Assembly: GCF_003999995.1 (NCBI RefSeq)
Contig: NZ_RJAD01000003.1
Coordinates: forward strand, 186,001 to 250,000
Length of the DNA stretch: 64,000 nt
Reading direction: 5' to 3'
Origin: Microbacterium sulfonylureivorans
GTDB lineage: Bacteria > Actinomycetota > Actinomycetes > Actinomycetales > Microbacteriaceae
The translations under genes and the position numbers were made by a program. This document shows positions 57,493-64,000 of this stretch, in pieces; position 1 is the stretch's first letter, and every line of letters begins with the position of its first letter. The notes under the pieces are model-generated. The model made no database searches, had not been told where the DNA came from, and saw only the letters and a list, made by a program, of their open reading frames with translations.

Positions 57493-57730
57493 CGATCACT
57501 CCCAGCCGGATCGACACCCGGCTCGATCACTCCCAGCCGGATCGACACCCGGCTCGATCACTCCCAGCCGGATCGACACCCGGCTCGATCACTCCCCGCG
57601 TCGATCACTCCCAGCCGCGTCGATCACTCCCAGCCGGATCGACACCCGGCTCGATCACTCCCCGCGTCGATCACTCCCAGCCGCATCGACACCCGGCTCG
57701 ATCACTCCCCGCGTCGATCACTCCCAGCCG
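57493..57730. repeat. Mosaic 31-bp / 15-19-bp tandem array with hairpin units
   Basis: Ten copies of CGATCACTCCC start at 57493, 57524, 57555, 57586, 57602, 57621, 57652, 57667, 57698 and 57714. The 31-base form continues AGCCGGATCGACACCCGGCT, which can fold (AGCCGG/CCGGCT with 8-base loop); the 15-19-base form replaces this with a CCGCGT or AGCCGCGT segment. It fills the spacer 57366-57803. No gene seen there. Confidence 0.93.
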
Positions 57731-57803
57731 GATCGATACCCGAGCAGATCTGTCCCGCGTCGATCCGTCCCCGGGTGGATGGCCGTCCCCCGGACGTGAT
57801 CCG

Positions 57804-59099
57804 TCAGCACGGTGGGTCGGCACCGCCATGGACAGCAGGCCGGAACGTGGGCACGCGCCGTTCGGGCTCGACGCGGTATCGGCGACCGCTGGGAGACGTC
57901 CATTCGAGCGCACCACCGCTCTCGTCGATCTGGCGCACGGCCCAGCCGCCATGGTGCTTCACGATGTGATGCCCCTTGCAGATCGGCGCGAGATTCTCGA
58001 GTGAGGTCGATCCGCCGTGCTCCCACGCGATCGTGTGATCGATCTCGCACCGGGAGGCCGGCATCCCGCATCCGGGAGCCATGCACCGGTCTGCGCGCCA
58101 TTTCACGATCTTGCGCAGCCCCGGTGGCGGCCGGTACTGGTCGCGGCCGACGGACAGCACCGCCCCGGTCTCGGGATGGGTCAGGATGCGCATCCAGCCG
58201 TCCGCGCCGGCGCAGAGGTCTCGTGCCGTCCTGAGCGGGATAGGTCCGACGCCTTCGACGACCGGCGGTTCCGCACCGGCGGCGACGTGATCGAGCAGCG
58301 CCAGTGCGGGCACCGTCACGGCGACAGACGCCCTGATGCCGCGCGCCACCGCAGGGACAGCCGTCGTCTCGCCCTCGACCAGCAGGTCTCCCAGCACATC
58401 CGCCCGGATCTGATCCAGCGAGCGCGCCTCGTCGTCTGTCGCTGCGATCGCCTTCGCCATCGCGGTCACTCGGGAGTGGATCGCCCGGGCCTCGACGGCG
58501 GGGAGGAACGCAGACAGCCACGCCATCCCGTCGTCGGCCGGATCGACGATCACGCGCCGCTTCTCGAGCGCAGCCTCATGGCGCTCGTCGAGCGTCTCCG
58601 ACCGCACGGTCTCGATCAGCTTCCGCAGAGACCGCCGAAACGGACCGACCGACTCAGACTCGGCCAGTTCGACCGCGCGGGGAACGATCCGGTCCGCGAA
58701 CTCGGGCTCGACTCCGATCATCGCGTCGACGAAGATCGCCGCGTGCCGCTCCGTCGTGCGCGCACCGCTCAACGCGGCAAGCATCTGCGGATACCGATGC
58801 ACGAGGGACTCCGCGCGCGAGATGAGCTCGCCGGCCGCGTGCTCGGTCACCCGCAGCGCTGCCGCGAGCTCGAGGCGCACTCCCCGCTCGACGATCTCGC
58901 GCGCGCCCGCGCCCCGACCGAACGCATCGGCGAGCGCCTCGCGCCGCATCGCATCGACCCGTTCCAATTGCTGGGCGGCGAAGACGGACATCATCGACGC
59001 GACCTCCACCACGAGATCGACCGCGTCCGGCACATCGCACTCGACGAAGTCGACCCACTCGCCCGGCGCGTCCGGCGCGTGCTCGGGATGGTGGTTCAT
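57804..59099 (-). CDS. DUF222/HNH endonuclease protein (13E12 type)
   Basis: A 431-residue protein with an N-terminal helical DUF222 domain (ASMMSVFAAQQLERVDAMRR ... AGELISRAESLVHRYP) and a C-terminal HNH nuclease site: CMAPGCGMPASRCEIDH, HTIAWEHGGSTSLENLAPIC, KGHHIVKHHGGW, with the zinc cysteines and the His-Asn-His triad present. The family is multi-copy in actinobacteria; the M. tuberculosis 13E12 repeats belong here and several are SOS-induced. The ATG at 59097-59099 is used; ATG 59127-59129 with an AGGA site would add ten residues but run through the LexA-like box. Biological role unknown. Confidence 0.88.
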   Translation of the reverse strand: MNHHPEHAPDAPGEWVDFVECDVPDAVDLVVEVASMMSVFAAQQLERVDAMRREALADAFGRGAGAREIVERGVRLELAAALRVTEHAAGELISRAESLVHRYPQMLAALSGARTTERHAAIFVDAMIGVEPEFADRIVPRAVELAESESVGPFRRSLRKLIETVRSETLDERHEAALEKRRVIVDPADDGMAWLSAFLPAVEARAIHSRVTAMAKAIAATDDEARSLDQIRADVLGDLLVEGETTAVPAVARGIRASVAVTVPALALLDHVAAGAEPPVVEGVGPIPLRTARDLCAGADGWMRILTHPETGAVLSVGRDQYRPPPGLRKIVKWRADRCMAPGCGMPASRCEIDHTIAWEHGGSTSLENLAPICKGHHIVKHHGGWAVRQIDESGGALEWTSPSGRRYRVEPERRVPTFRPAVHGGADPPC

Positions 59100-59110
59100 A
59101 GTCTCGAGAT

Positions 59111-59126
59111 TAGAACATACCTCCGA
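59111..59126 (-). promoter_or_regulatory. Candidate LexA (SOS) box before the HNH gene
   Basis: On the minus strand TCGGAGGTATGTTCTA matches 13 of 16 positions of the actinobacterial SOS consensus TCGAACRYATGTTCGA. It lies 12 bases upstream of the chosen start. Confidence 0.55.
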
Positions 59127-59236
59127 CATTGATCCTGCTCGGGCGCCGTCGCGATGATCTATTCGTCGGCACACGCGGATCGGCATCCCGGTGCGCGGAG
59201 CACACGCAGCCGGTGCGCGGAGCACACCGAGCCGCG

Positions 59237-59475
59237 CCGACGCCCGTCCACCCGAGCCCGAGCCCCGCTGACGGCCCGTCCACCCGAGCCCCACCGACGC
59301 CCGTACACCCGAGCCCCGCCGACGGCCCTTCCTCCCGAGCCCCGCCGACGCCCGTCCCCCCGAGCCCGAGCCCCGCCGACGCCCCGTCCCCCCGAGCCGC
59401 GGCAGGCGCTCCACCCGAACCCGAACCCGAACCCGAACCCGAACCCGAACCCGAACCCGACCCGAACCCGAACCC
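59237..59475. repeat. Pro-rich-looking minisatellite and ACCCGA hexamer run
   Basis: From ~59237 to 59400, 27-35-base units rich in GAGCCCCGCCGACGCCCGT repeat about six times. From 59413 to 59475 the hexamer ACCCGA repeats about ten times with one slip. It fills most of the 516-base gap 59100-59615; no gene is supported there, although an uninterrupted frame would read as Pro-Glu repeats. Confidence 0.9.
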
Positions 59476-59561
59476 ACCCCCACCCCCACCCCAGAAACTC
59501 CCACCCCCGCGAACGCGCACCCCGAGACGCCCACCCCCAGGATGCCCGCCCCCGAGAACGC

Positions 59562-59595
59562 CGGATGCCGCGCCCCGGCCAGGACGCGGCATCCG
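59562..59595 (-). terminator. Hairpin terminator after the glucanase-like gene
   Basis: Perfect 11-bp stem CGGATGCCGCG / CGCGGCATCCG with a 12-base loop, 21 bases past the stop on the minus strand. The arms are built from the recurring GGATGCC heptamer. Confidence 0.75.
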
Positions 59596-59615
59596 CTCGC
59601 TCACTCAGCCGGGCG

Positions 59616-61649
59616 TCACGGCTGCACCCATGGCGAGGGCGCCGGCGGCACGACCACGGGCGGCCGGTCGTCGCAGGTGATCGTGTTCGGAAGCTGCCAC
59701 GCGCCGGCCCACGGACCGGTCGTGCCGCCGCCGTCGTTGCCGCCGAGGTCGGTCACCGAGAACTCCGATCCCGCAGGCGTGAAGTGGAACGTTCCGCAGT
59801 TGTTGATGCCCACCGCCCCGACGTTCCGGGCGTCGACGTTCTCGAACGACGCACCACCGGCGATCCGGGCACTCAGCACCGACGTGCCCGTGCCGTCGAT
59901 CCGGACGTCGGCGAACGACACGTCGGACAGCGAGTACAGGTCCTTCACGCCCCACTCCGACACGAGCATGATCGCGTTGTAGGTGCTGTCGAGGTAGTGG
60001 TCGCCGGTCACGCGGATGCCGGAGATCGAGCCGTCGAGGGCGTAGATCCAGAGCGATCCGAGCCCGATGTTCCAGTTGAGCTCGCGCGTGCCGGCGCGAG
60101 CGGTCGTGTTGTCCTGGAAGGTCAGCGTGCCCGCGAACGGATGGGCTCCGAACCGCGACCCCGCGTGCAGCGCGCTGCCCTCGCGGATGGTGTCGGCCAC
60201 CAGGTTGCCCGACACCGTGATGTCGGTGCCGCCGTAGATCGCGATGCCGTTCGCGAGCGTGGGCGTCTGCACGGTGTTGTGGTCGAACACGTTGCCCGCG
60301 TTGGTCGGCGTCGTGCCGCCCTTCGACTCCGCCCACATGGCGAGGCCGTCGTCTCCGCTGTTGCGCACGAAGTTGTTGCGCGCGACCGAGTCGGTGACCC
60401 CGAGGTGGAAGTTCAGCGCGTCGGCGATCTGGTCGACGATGATGTTGTCCTCGACCACGACATCGGACATCGGCCCGTCGAACCACATCCCGACCTTGGT
60501 GTGCTGGATGTGGAGGCCCGAGAAGGACGAGTCGTGGAAGGCGCCGCCGATCCCGTTGACCTGGTCGGTGTCGATGCGCTCGCGCACGTCTCCCTCGATC
60601 GCGAAGCCCGACAGGTGCACGTCGCGGCTGCCGCCGGCCGAGGCATCCTTTCCGTAGAAGCCGACTCCGGTGTGCGTGGATCCGTCCGCCGAGGGCTCGT
60701 CGAGAGCGACCTCGGATCCCTTGATCTTCGTGTACCAGTGACCGGCACCGCGGATGGTCACGTCGTCGACGATGATGTGGCGGTCGACGCGGAACGTGCC
60801 CGGCGGCACGTACACGATCAGCCCGGCCTTCTTCGCGAACGCGATCGCCCGGTCGAACGCGTTCGCCGAGTCTCGACGCCCGGTGGGGTCGGCGCCGAAC
60901 GCCAGCACGTTCGACGCGGCGAGTGTGACGTACGGCCTTCCGACGAGTTCGGTGTCGATGAGGTCGATGACGGTCCAGGGGATGCCCGCAGGCGCGGTGA
61001 GGCGGATCTTCTCCCCCGCCTTGTACGTCTTGCCGAGCAGCATCCGCTCCTCGTCGTAGAACTTCATCGGCCGGAACGGCGTCGCGAAGGTCGGGCTGGG
61101 CGCGGTCGCCGCGGGCACGCAGGCGCACTCGGTGACCCACCAGTCGGCATGCAGCAGACCCGCCCCGGGGTCGTTCGAGAACGGGTACTGGTTGTAGAGG
61201 TACGCGTACTGCGAGGTCATGGGGAGCGACTTCTTCTGCTTCCCGGCGGTGACGCCGAGCGTCGCGGTGAGTCCACCGCCGGCCGCGGCATCCGGGATGC
61301 TGTAGCGCACCGTGATCGCGTTCGCCGCCTCGGGGAGCGTGAACTCGACGTGCTGCCCGGGCAGCAGCTTCACGGCCTTGCGGCCGGACGCCTCGGCCTC
61401 GACCGTGTAGGCCTCGCGGCCGGCACCGATGACTGTGCCGTTGGTGACGGCATTCTCGGCCTCCTGCTCGAGGAACGCGACGTCGGCGCCGCGCCCGGCG
61501 ACGAGCGCGGGGGCGAGCGCCGCACGCGTGACGAACGGAGCCGCTCCTGCCTGCGGCGGAGCGGCGGAGGCTGCGGGGGCCGCGACCACCACACCGAGGG
61601 TGAGGGATGCCGCGGCCACGGCCGCGACGAGGGTTCTGGATCGTGTCAT
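59616..61649 (-). CDS. Secreted right-handed beta-helix protein, GH87 glucanase/mycodextranase-like
   Basis: A 677-residue exported protein. Signal peptide ~1-30 (cleavage near ASA). Residues ~55-135 look like a CBM6/35-type beta-sandwich (FLEQEAENAV, VKLLPGQHVEFTLPEAANAI). The rest is a pectate-lyase-like beta-helix beginning LAFGADPTGRRDSANAFDRA and VYVPPGTFRVDRHIIVDDVT, with GAGHWYTKIKG, DNIIVDQIADALNFHLGV and NNFVRNSGDDGLAMWAE. The combination resembles GH87 alpha-1,3-glucanases; the Asp-rich DGPMSDVVVEDN and SGDDGLA segments could hold the catalytic acids. Enzyme class is inference; export and fold are strong. The protein ends in a Pro/Val-rich tail. Confidence 0.8.
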   Translation of the reverse strand: MTRSRTLVAAVAAASLTLGVVVAAPAASAAPPQAGAAPFVTRAALAPALVAGRGADVAFLEQEAENAVTNGTVIGAGREAYTVEAEASGRKAVKLLPGQHVEFTLPEAANAITVRYSIPDAAAGGGLTATLGVTAGKQKKSLPMTSQYAYLYNQYPFSNDPGAGLLHADWWVTECACVPAATAPSPTFATPFRPMKFYDEERMLLGKTYKAGEKIRLTAPAGIPWTVIDLIDTELVGRPYVTLAASNVLAFGADPTGRRDSANAFDRAIAFAKKAGLIVYVPPGTFRVDRHIIVDDVTIRGAGHWYTKIKGSEVALDEPSADGSTHTGVGFYGKDASAGGSRDVHLSGFAIEGDVRERIDTDQVNGIGGAFHDSSFSGLHIQHTKVGMWFDGPMSDVVVEDNIIVDQIADALNFHLGVTDSVARNNFVRNSGDDGLAMWAESKGGTTPTNAGNVFDHNTVQTPTLANGIAIYGGTDITVSGNLVADTIREGSALHAGSRFGAHPFAGTLTFQDNTTARAGTRELNWNIGLGSLWIYALDGSISGIRVTGDHYLDSTYNAIMLVSEWGVKDLYSLSDVSFADVRIDGTGTSVLSARIAGGASFENVDARNVGAVGINNCGTFHFTPAGSEFSVTDLGGNDGGGTTGPWAGAWQLPNTITCDDRPPVVVPPAPSPWVQP

Positions 61650-61699
61650 CGTCGACTCGCTTCATCCGGGGGCACGGGCGACGTCGCCCGCTCGGCGCC

Positions 61700-61729
61700 A
61701 ATCTAGGCGGACCGAGCGGACGACATCAA
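61700..61729 (-). promoter_or_regulatory. Candidate promoter of the glucanase-like gene
   Basis: On the minus strand TTGATG (61724-61729) and TAGATT (61700-61705), 18-base spacer, with the start codon 50 bases downstream. Confidence 0.55.
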
Positions 61730-61788
61730 GCCTTTGTCGCGAATTGCCGTGAATCTGTCGTATTCTTGCACAGTCTCCGTAAGTCCAT

Positions 61789-61809
61789 GCAAGTCTTGCC
61801 GGGACTTGC
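61789..61809. promoter_or_regulatory. Inverted repeat GCAAGTC-N7-GACTTGC
   Basis: Perfect 7-bp arms (61789-61795, 61803-61809), with another AAGTC half-site at 61781. It is four bases past the MerR stop and 60 bases upstream of the glucanase promoter, so it could be an operator or a weak terminator. Confidence 0.5.
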
Positions 61810-61812
61810 GCG

Positions 61813-62640
61813 TCAGTCGCGTTCGACCGGCACCTGCAGCTCGGTGACCCACTCCGACTGCGGAATGTCCGGCTCGGCGACGAGGTAGACCTCACGACAC
61901 GGTCCGACCATGCGGTACCCGTCGTCGATGAGCCCGGTCATCAGGGCGTCGTAGGAGACCCCGATGCTCGGCATGTCGCCACGATGGGTGACCACGGCGG
62001 CGAGCGGGACAGCAGGGAGCTCGACGACGTCGTAGCCCTCCGCCGCCTGCGGAACGTCGTCGGCGGTGAACGACACGTGCACGCCGAGCTCTTCCGAGCC
62101 CTCGATGTCGTCGTACCAGAAGATGCCCGGCTCGATCAGCTCTCGTCCCGCGGAGCGCAGTGCCCCGGTCAGGCGCTCGAGGAGCGGGTCGATGACGGGC
62201 GAGACGTTCTCGGGGCCGGCGCCCGGTGCGCGTCCCTCGACGGCGTAGACGGTGACGGGCGCGAGCGGGCGGTATTCGATGGGTGCGGACATGGCGTCCA
62301 CCTCTCCTTCCAGGATCCGGAGCCGTTCGCCGATGCGGGCGATGCGAGCGGTGTCGGCGGCGACGGATGCCTCGAGCTCGGCGCTGCGGCGAACGAGGAG
62401 CGCGAGCAGCGCCTCCCGCTCGTCCTCGGCCTCGAGCACGACCGCGATGTCGTCCAGCCCGCAGCCGAGCTGGCGCAGCTCGACGATGCGCAGCAGGTCG
62501 CGAAGCTGGCCGGTCTCGTAGTACCGGTAGCCGCTGCGGTCGTCGACCCGCGCGGGCTGCAGCAGCCCGATCGCGTCGTAGTGCCGCAGCATCCGCACGC
62601 TCACGCGCCCGAAGGCGGCGAACTCTCCGATGGTGTACAT
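61813..62640 (-). CDS. MerR family regulator with GyrI-like effector domain
   Basis: A 275-residue regulator. Residues 1-~70 form the MerR winged helix (MYTIGEFAAFGRVSVRMLRH, GLLQPARVDDRSGYRYY), 75-115 a dimerising coiled coil (RRSAELEASVAADTARIARI), and ~130-275 a GyrI-like (BmrR-type) ligand-binding domain with APVTVYAVEGRAPGAG and LPAVPLAAVVTHRGDM. Such proteins bind hydrophobic cations or other drugs and activate transporter genes. It is upstream of the glucanase gene on the same strand but no drug transporter is adjacent; the target is unknown. The ATG at 62640 gives the standard MYTIGEFA start. Confidence 0.87.
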   Translation of the reverse strand: MYTIGEFAAFGRVSVRMLRHYDAIGLLQPARVDDRSGYRYYETGQLRDLLRIVELRQLGCGLDDIAVVLEAEDEREALLALLVRRSAELEASVAADTARIARIGERLRILEGEVDAMSAPIEYRPLAPVTVYAVEGRAPGAGPENVSPVIDPLLERLTGALRSAGRELIEPGIFWYDDIEGSEELGVHVSFTADDVPQAAEGYDVVELPAVPLAAVVTHRGDMPSIGVSYDALMTGLIDDGYRMVGPCREVYLVAEPDIPQSEWVTELQVPVERD

Positions 62641-62694
62641 GGTGGAGACCACGTTCGACCCTGACACAGCGTGAGAGTCAAGCGGAAGGGCGGA

Positions 62695-63942
62695 TCAGGC
62701 GGACGCCGACCAGACCTGGCCCTCGGCCGTGCCCTGGTCGTCGACGGTCAGCCCGTGAAGCGTCTCGAGCGCGGCGGTCACCTCGTCGAGGCGACCGTCG
62801 ACGGCGAGTTCGCGGATGCGCACCGACGGGCGGTGAAGCAGTACGCCCGCGAGGTGACGCAGCGCCGCCTCCGTCTCGTCGCCGGCGCCGCGGGCGCGAG
62901 CGCGGGCGATCTCCTGCTCGACGACGCCGAGCACCTCGGTGCGCAGGGCCGTGATGGCGGGTCCGGCTTCGCGATCGGCGGTGAACTCGGCCGCCGCGTC
63001 GCCGACGATGCTGCGGGCGTCGGCGTGCGCGCTGAACTCCTCGAGCGGAGCGTGCAGGCGGATCGTCTCGAGGTCGAGCAGCTCGACCCCGTCGACTCGG
63101 CCGACGGCGGGGTCCACGTTGCGGGGCAGCCCCAGGTCGATGACGAGCACGCGGTGCCCCGACGTGAACGCGTCGGCGTGGACGACGGCGTCGGCGGTAC
63201 AGGTGATCACGACGTCGGCGTGGGCCGCGGCATCCGCGAAGTCCGCCGCGGGCTGGAGGCCGTGCTTCGCGGCGAACGCCGCCGCGCGACCGGAGGGAGA
63301 GAAGACCCCGATGTCGACGGCGCCCCGGGCGCGGACCGCCTCGACCGTGCGGGAGGCGTAGCGCCCGGTGCCGACGACCAGCACGCGGGCGGCCGACCAG
63401 TCGGCGACGCGGCTCGAGGCGAGCTCGAGGGCGAACCGCACGAGCGAGCGATGAGAGCCGCCGAGTCCGGTGCGGTTGCGGATGCCACGGCTGGTGTGGG
63501 TGGCCTTCTGGAAGAGGCGCTCGAGCTCGCCGCTCGTCGTGCCCTCGATACGGGCGGAGTCGAGCGCGCGACGCACCTGGCCGGAGATCTCGTCCTCGCC
63601 GACGACGACGGACTCGAGTCCGCTTGTCACGGCGAAGAGGTGGGCTGCGGCATCCGCTCCGGAGTGCACGGTCACCGACGCGCGGAGGCTGTCGACCGGG
63701 ATGTCGGATGCCTCGGCCATCGCCTCGACCACGGACTCGACCGCGACGGCCTCGCCCCCGGTGAGCGGCTCGTCGATGTCGAGGTAGGCCTCGAAACGGT
63801 TGCACGTGGCGAGCACGACGGCTCCGGCCACGAACAGCTCATCGTCGACCAGGGCGCGCGTCGCCGACGGAGCGCCTACGGAGAGGCGCTCCAGAACGTC
63901 GAGGCTCGCGTTCCGATGGTTCGCGGTGAGACAGAGAAGCAC
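62695..63942 (-). CDS. hemA: Glutamyl-tRNA reductase
   Basis: A 415-residue enzyme making glutamate-1-semialdehyde from Glu-tRNA, the first step of the C5 heme pathway. Catalytic Cys47 lies in VLATCNRFEAYLD; other marks are TSGLESVVVGEDEISGQVRRA, THTSRGIRNRTGL, the NADPH motif VLVVGTGRYASRTVEAVRARG and LVIDLGLPRNVDPAVG. I chose GTG at 63940-63942 because it gives VLLCLTANHRNASLDVLERL, the family's usual opening. No ribosome-binding site precedes it and an AT-rich TAACAT sits seven bases upstream, consistent with a leaderless mRNA. The rest of the heme operon would lie beyond this window or elsewhere. Confidence 0.93.
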   Translation of the reverse strand: MLLCLTANHRNASLDVLERLSVGAPSATRALVDDELFVAGAVVLATCNRFEAYLDIDEPLTGGEAVAVESVVEAMAEASDIPVDSLRASVTVHSGADAAAHLFAVTSGLESVVVGEDEISGQVRRALDSARIEGTTSGELERLFQKATHTSRGIRNRTGLGGSHRSLVRFALELASSRVADWSAARVLVVGTGRYASRTVEAVRARGAVDIGVFSPSGRAAAFAAKHGLQPAADFADAAAHADVVITCTADAVVHADAFTSGHRVLVIDLGLPRNVDPAVGRVDGVELLDLETIRLHAPLEEFSAHADARSIVGDAAAEFTADREAGPAITALRTEVLGVVEQEIARARARGAGDETEAALRHLAGVLLHRPSVRIRELAVDGRLDEVTAALETLHGLTVDDQGTAEGQVWSASA

Positions 63943-64000
63943 GACTCTAATGTTAACGTGTGCCGCTGCCGAGCTCTCACCCATCCGTCGTCCACCGCAA

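Noticed and set aside
56578..57730. CRISPR array
   Set aside because: The units at 56659-56892 and 57493-57730 are contiguous tandem repeats with no unique spacers, and no cas genes are present.
59129..59680. Pro/Glu-repeat protein on the plus strand
   Set aside because: The hexamer run gives Pro-Glu in one frame, but flanks are low-complexity and the end overlaps the 3' part of the glucanase-like gene; no family support.

Overview
The window is a gene-dense stretch of a high-GC Gram-positive chromosome, most likely Microbacteriaceae and Microbacterium-like. The reasons are the strongly GC-biased third codon positions, an actinobacterial LigB-type DNA ligase, a class Ib nrdHIEF operon, a Clp ATPase gene behind HspR-type (HAIR) repeats, a DUF222/HNH '13E12-type' gene with a LexA-like box, and short intergenic spacing with many ATGA/GTGA overlaps. 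No rRNA, tRNA, CRISPR, transposase, integrase or phage structural gene was seen. The taxonomic call is inference.

Layout. 1-0.8 kb: 3' end of a sugar ABC permease gene. 0.9-3.2 kb: sirtuin and ATP-dependent DNA ligase. 3.2-10.4 kb: four overlapping genes for an FtsX/MacB-type ABC system (two permeases, two ATPases, one ATPase with an AbrB-like C-terminal domain). 10.4-14.4 kb: epimerase-DoxX pair, secreted endonuclease/phosphatase-fold protein, luciferase-like oxidoreductase. 14.5-17.1 kb: ClpC-like ATPase with HAIR elements. 17.2-23.2 kb: an aminotransferase relic, a VOC protein, an oxidoreductase/TetR divergon, an rRNA-methylase-like protein, a collagen-like membrane protein and a K+ channel. 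23.3-27.1 kb: nrdHIEF with NrdR-like and DnaA-like boxes upstream. 27.5-34.5 kb: MFS transporter, hydrolase, DUF389, acyl-CoA dehydrogenase, DUF445 and AIG2-like genes.

34.5-44.7 kb holds the histidine-utilisation genes: hutG, hutI, hutU, hutH and an IclR regulator, with matching palindromes upstream of hutU and between hutH and the regulator. They convert histidine through urocanate, imidazolonepropionate and formiminoglutamate to glutamate. Inserted among them are a papain-like cysteine protease with a C-terminal beta-propeller and, 12 bases downstream, a chagasin-type inhibitor of that protease class; this is the most interesting gene pair in the window.

44.7-51.3 kb is a LacI-controlled carbohydrate island: binding protein, two permeases and a cytoplasmic debranching-type glycosidase, with two matching LacI operators and no local ATPase gene. 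51.3-64 kb has a YbaK-like deacylase, a methyltransferase, a branched-chain amino-acid dehydrogenase, a 4-coumarate-CoA-ligase-like enzyme, a ZIP transporter, the DUF222/HNH gene, a secreted beta-helix glucanase-like protein, a MerR regulator and hemA.

Two genome-scale signals stand out. The intergenic spaces between 29 and 60 kb carry at least nine unrelated tandem or direct repeat arrays. The heptamer GGATGCC/GGCATCC recurs throughout on both strands, inside genes and terminators, forcing codons that are otherwise rare here.
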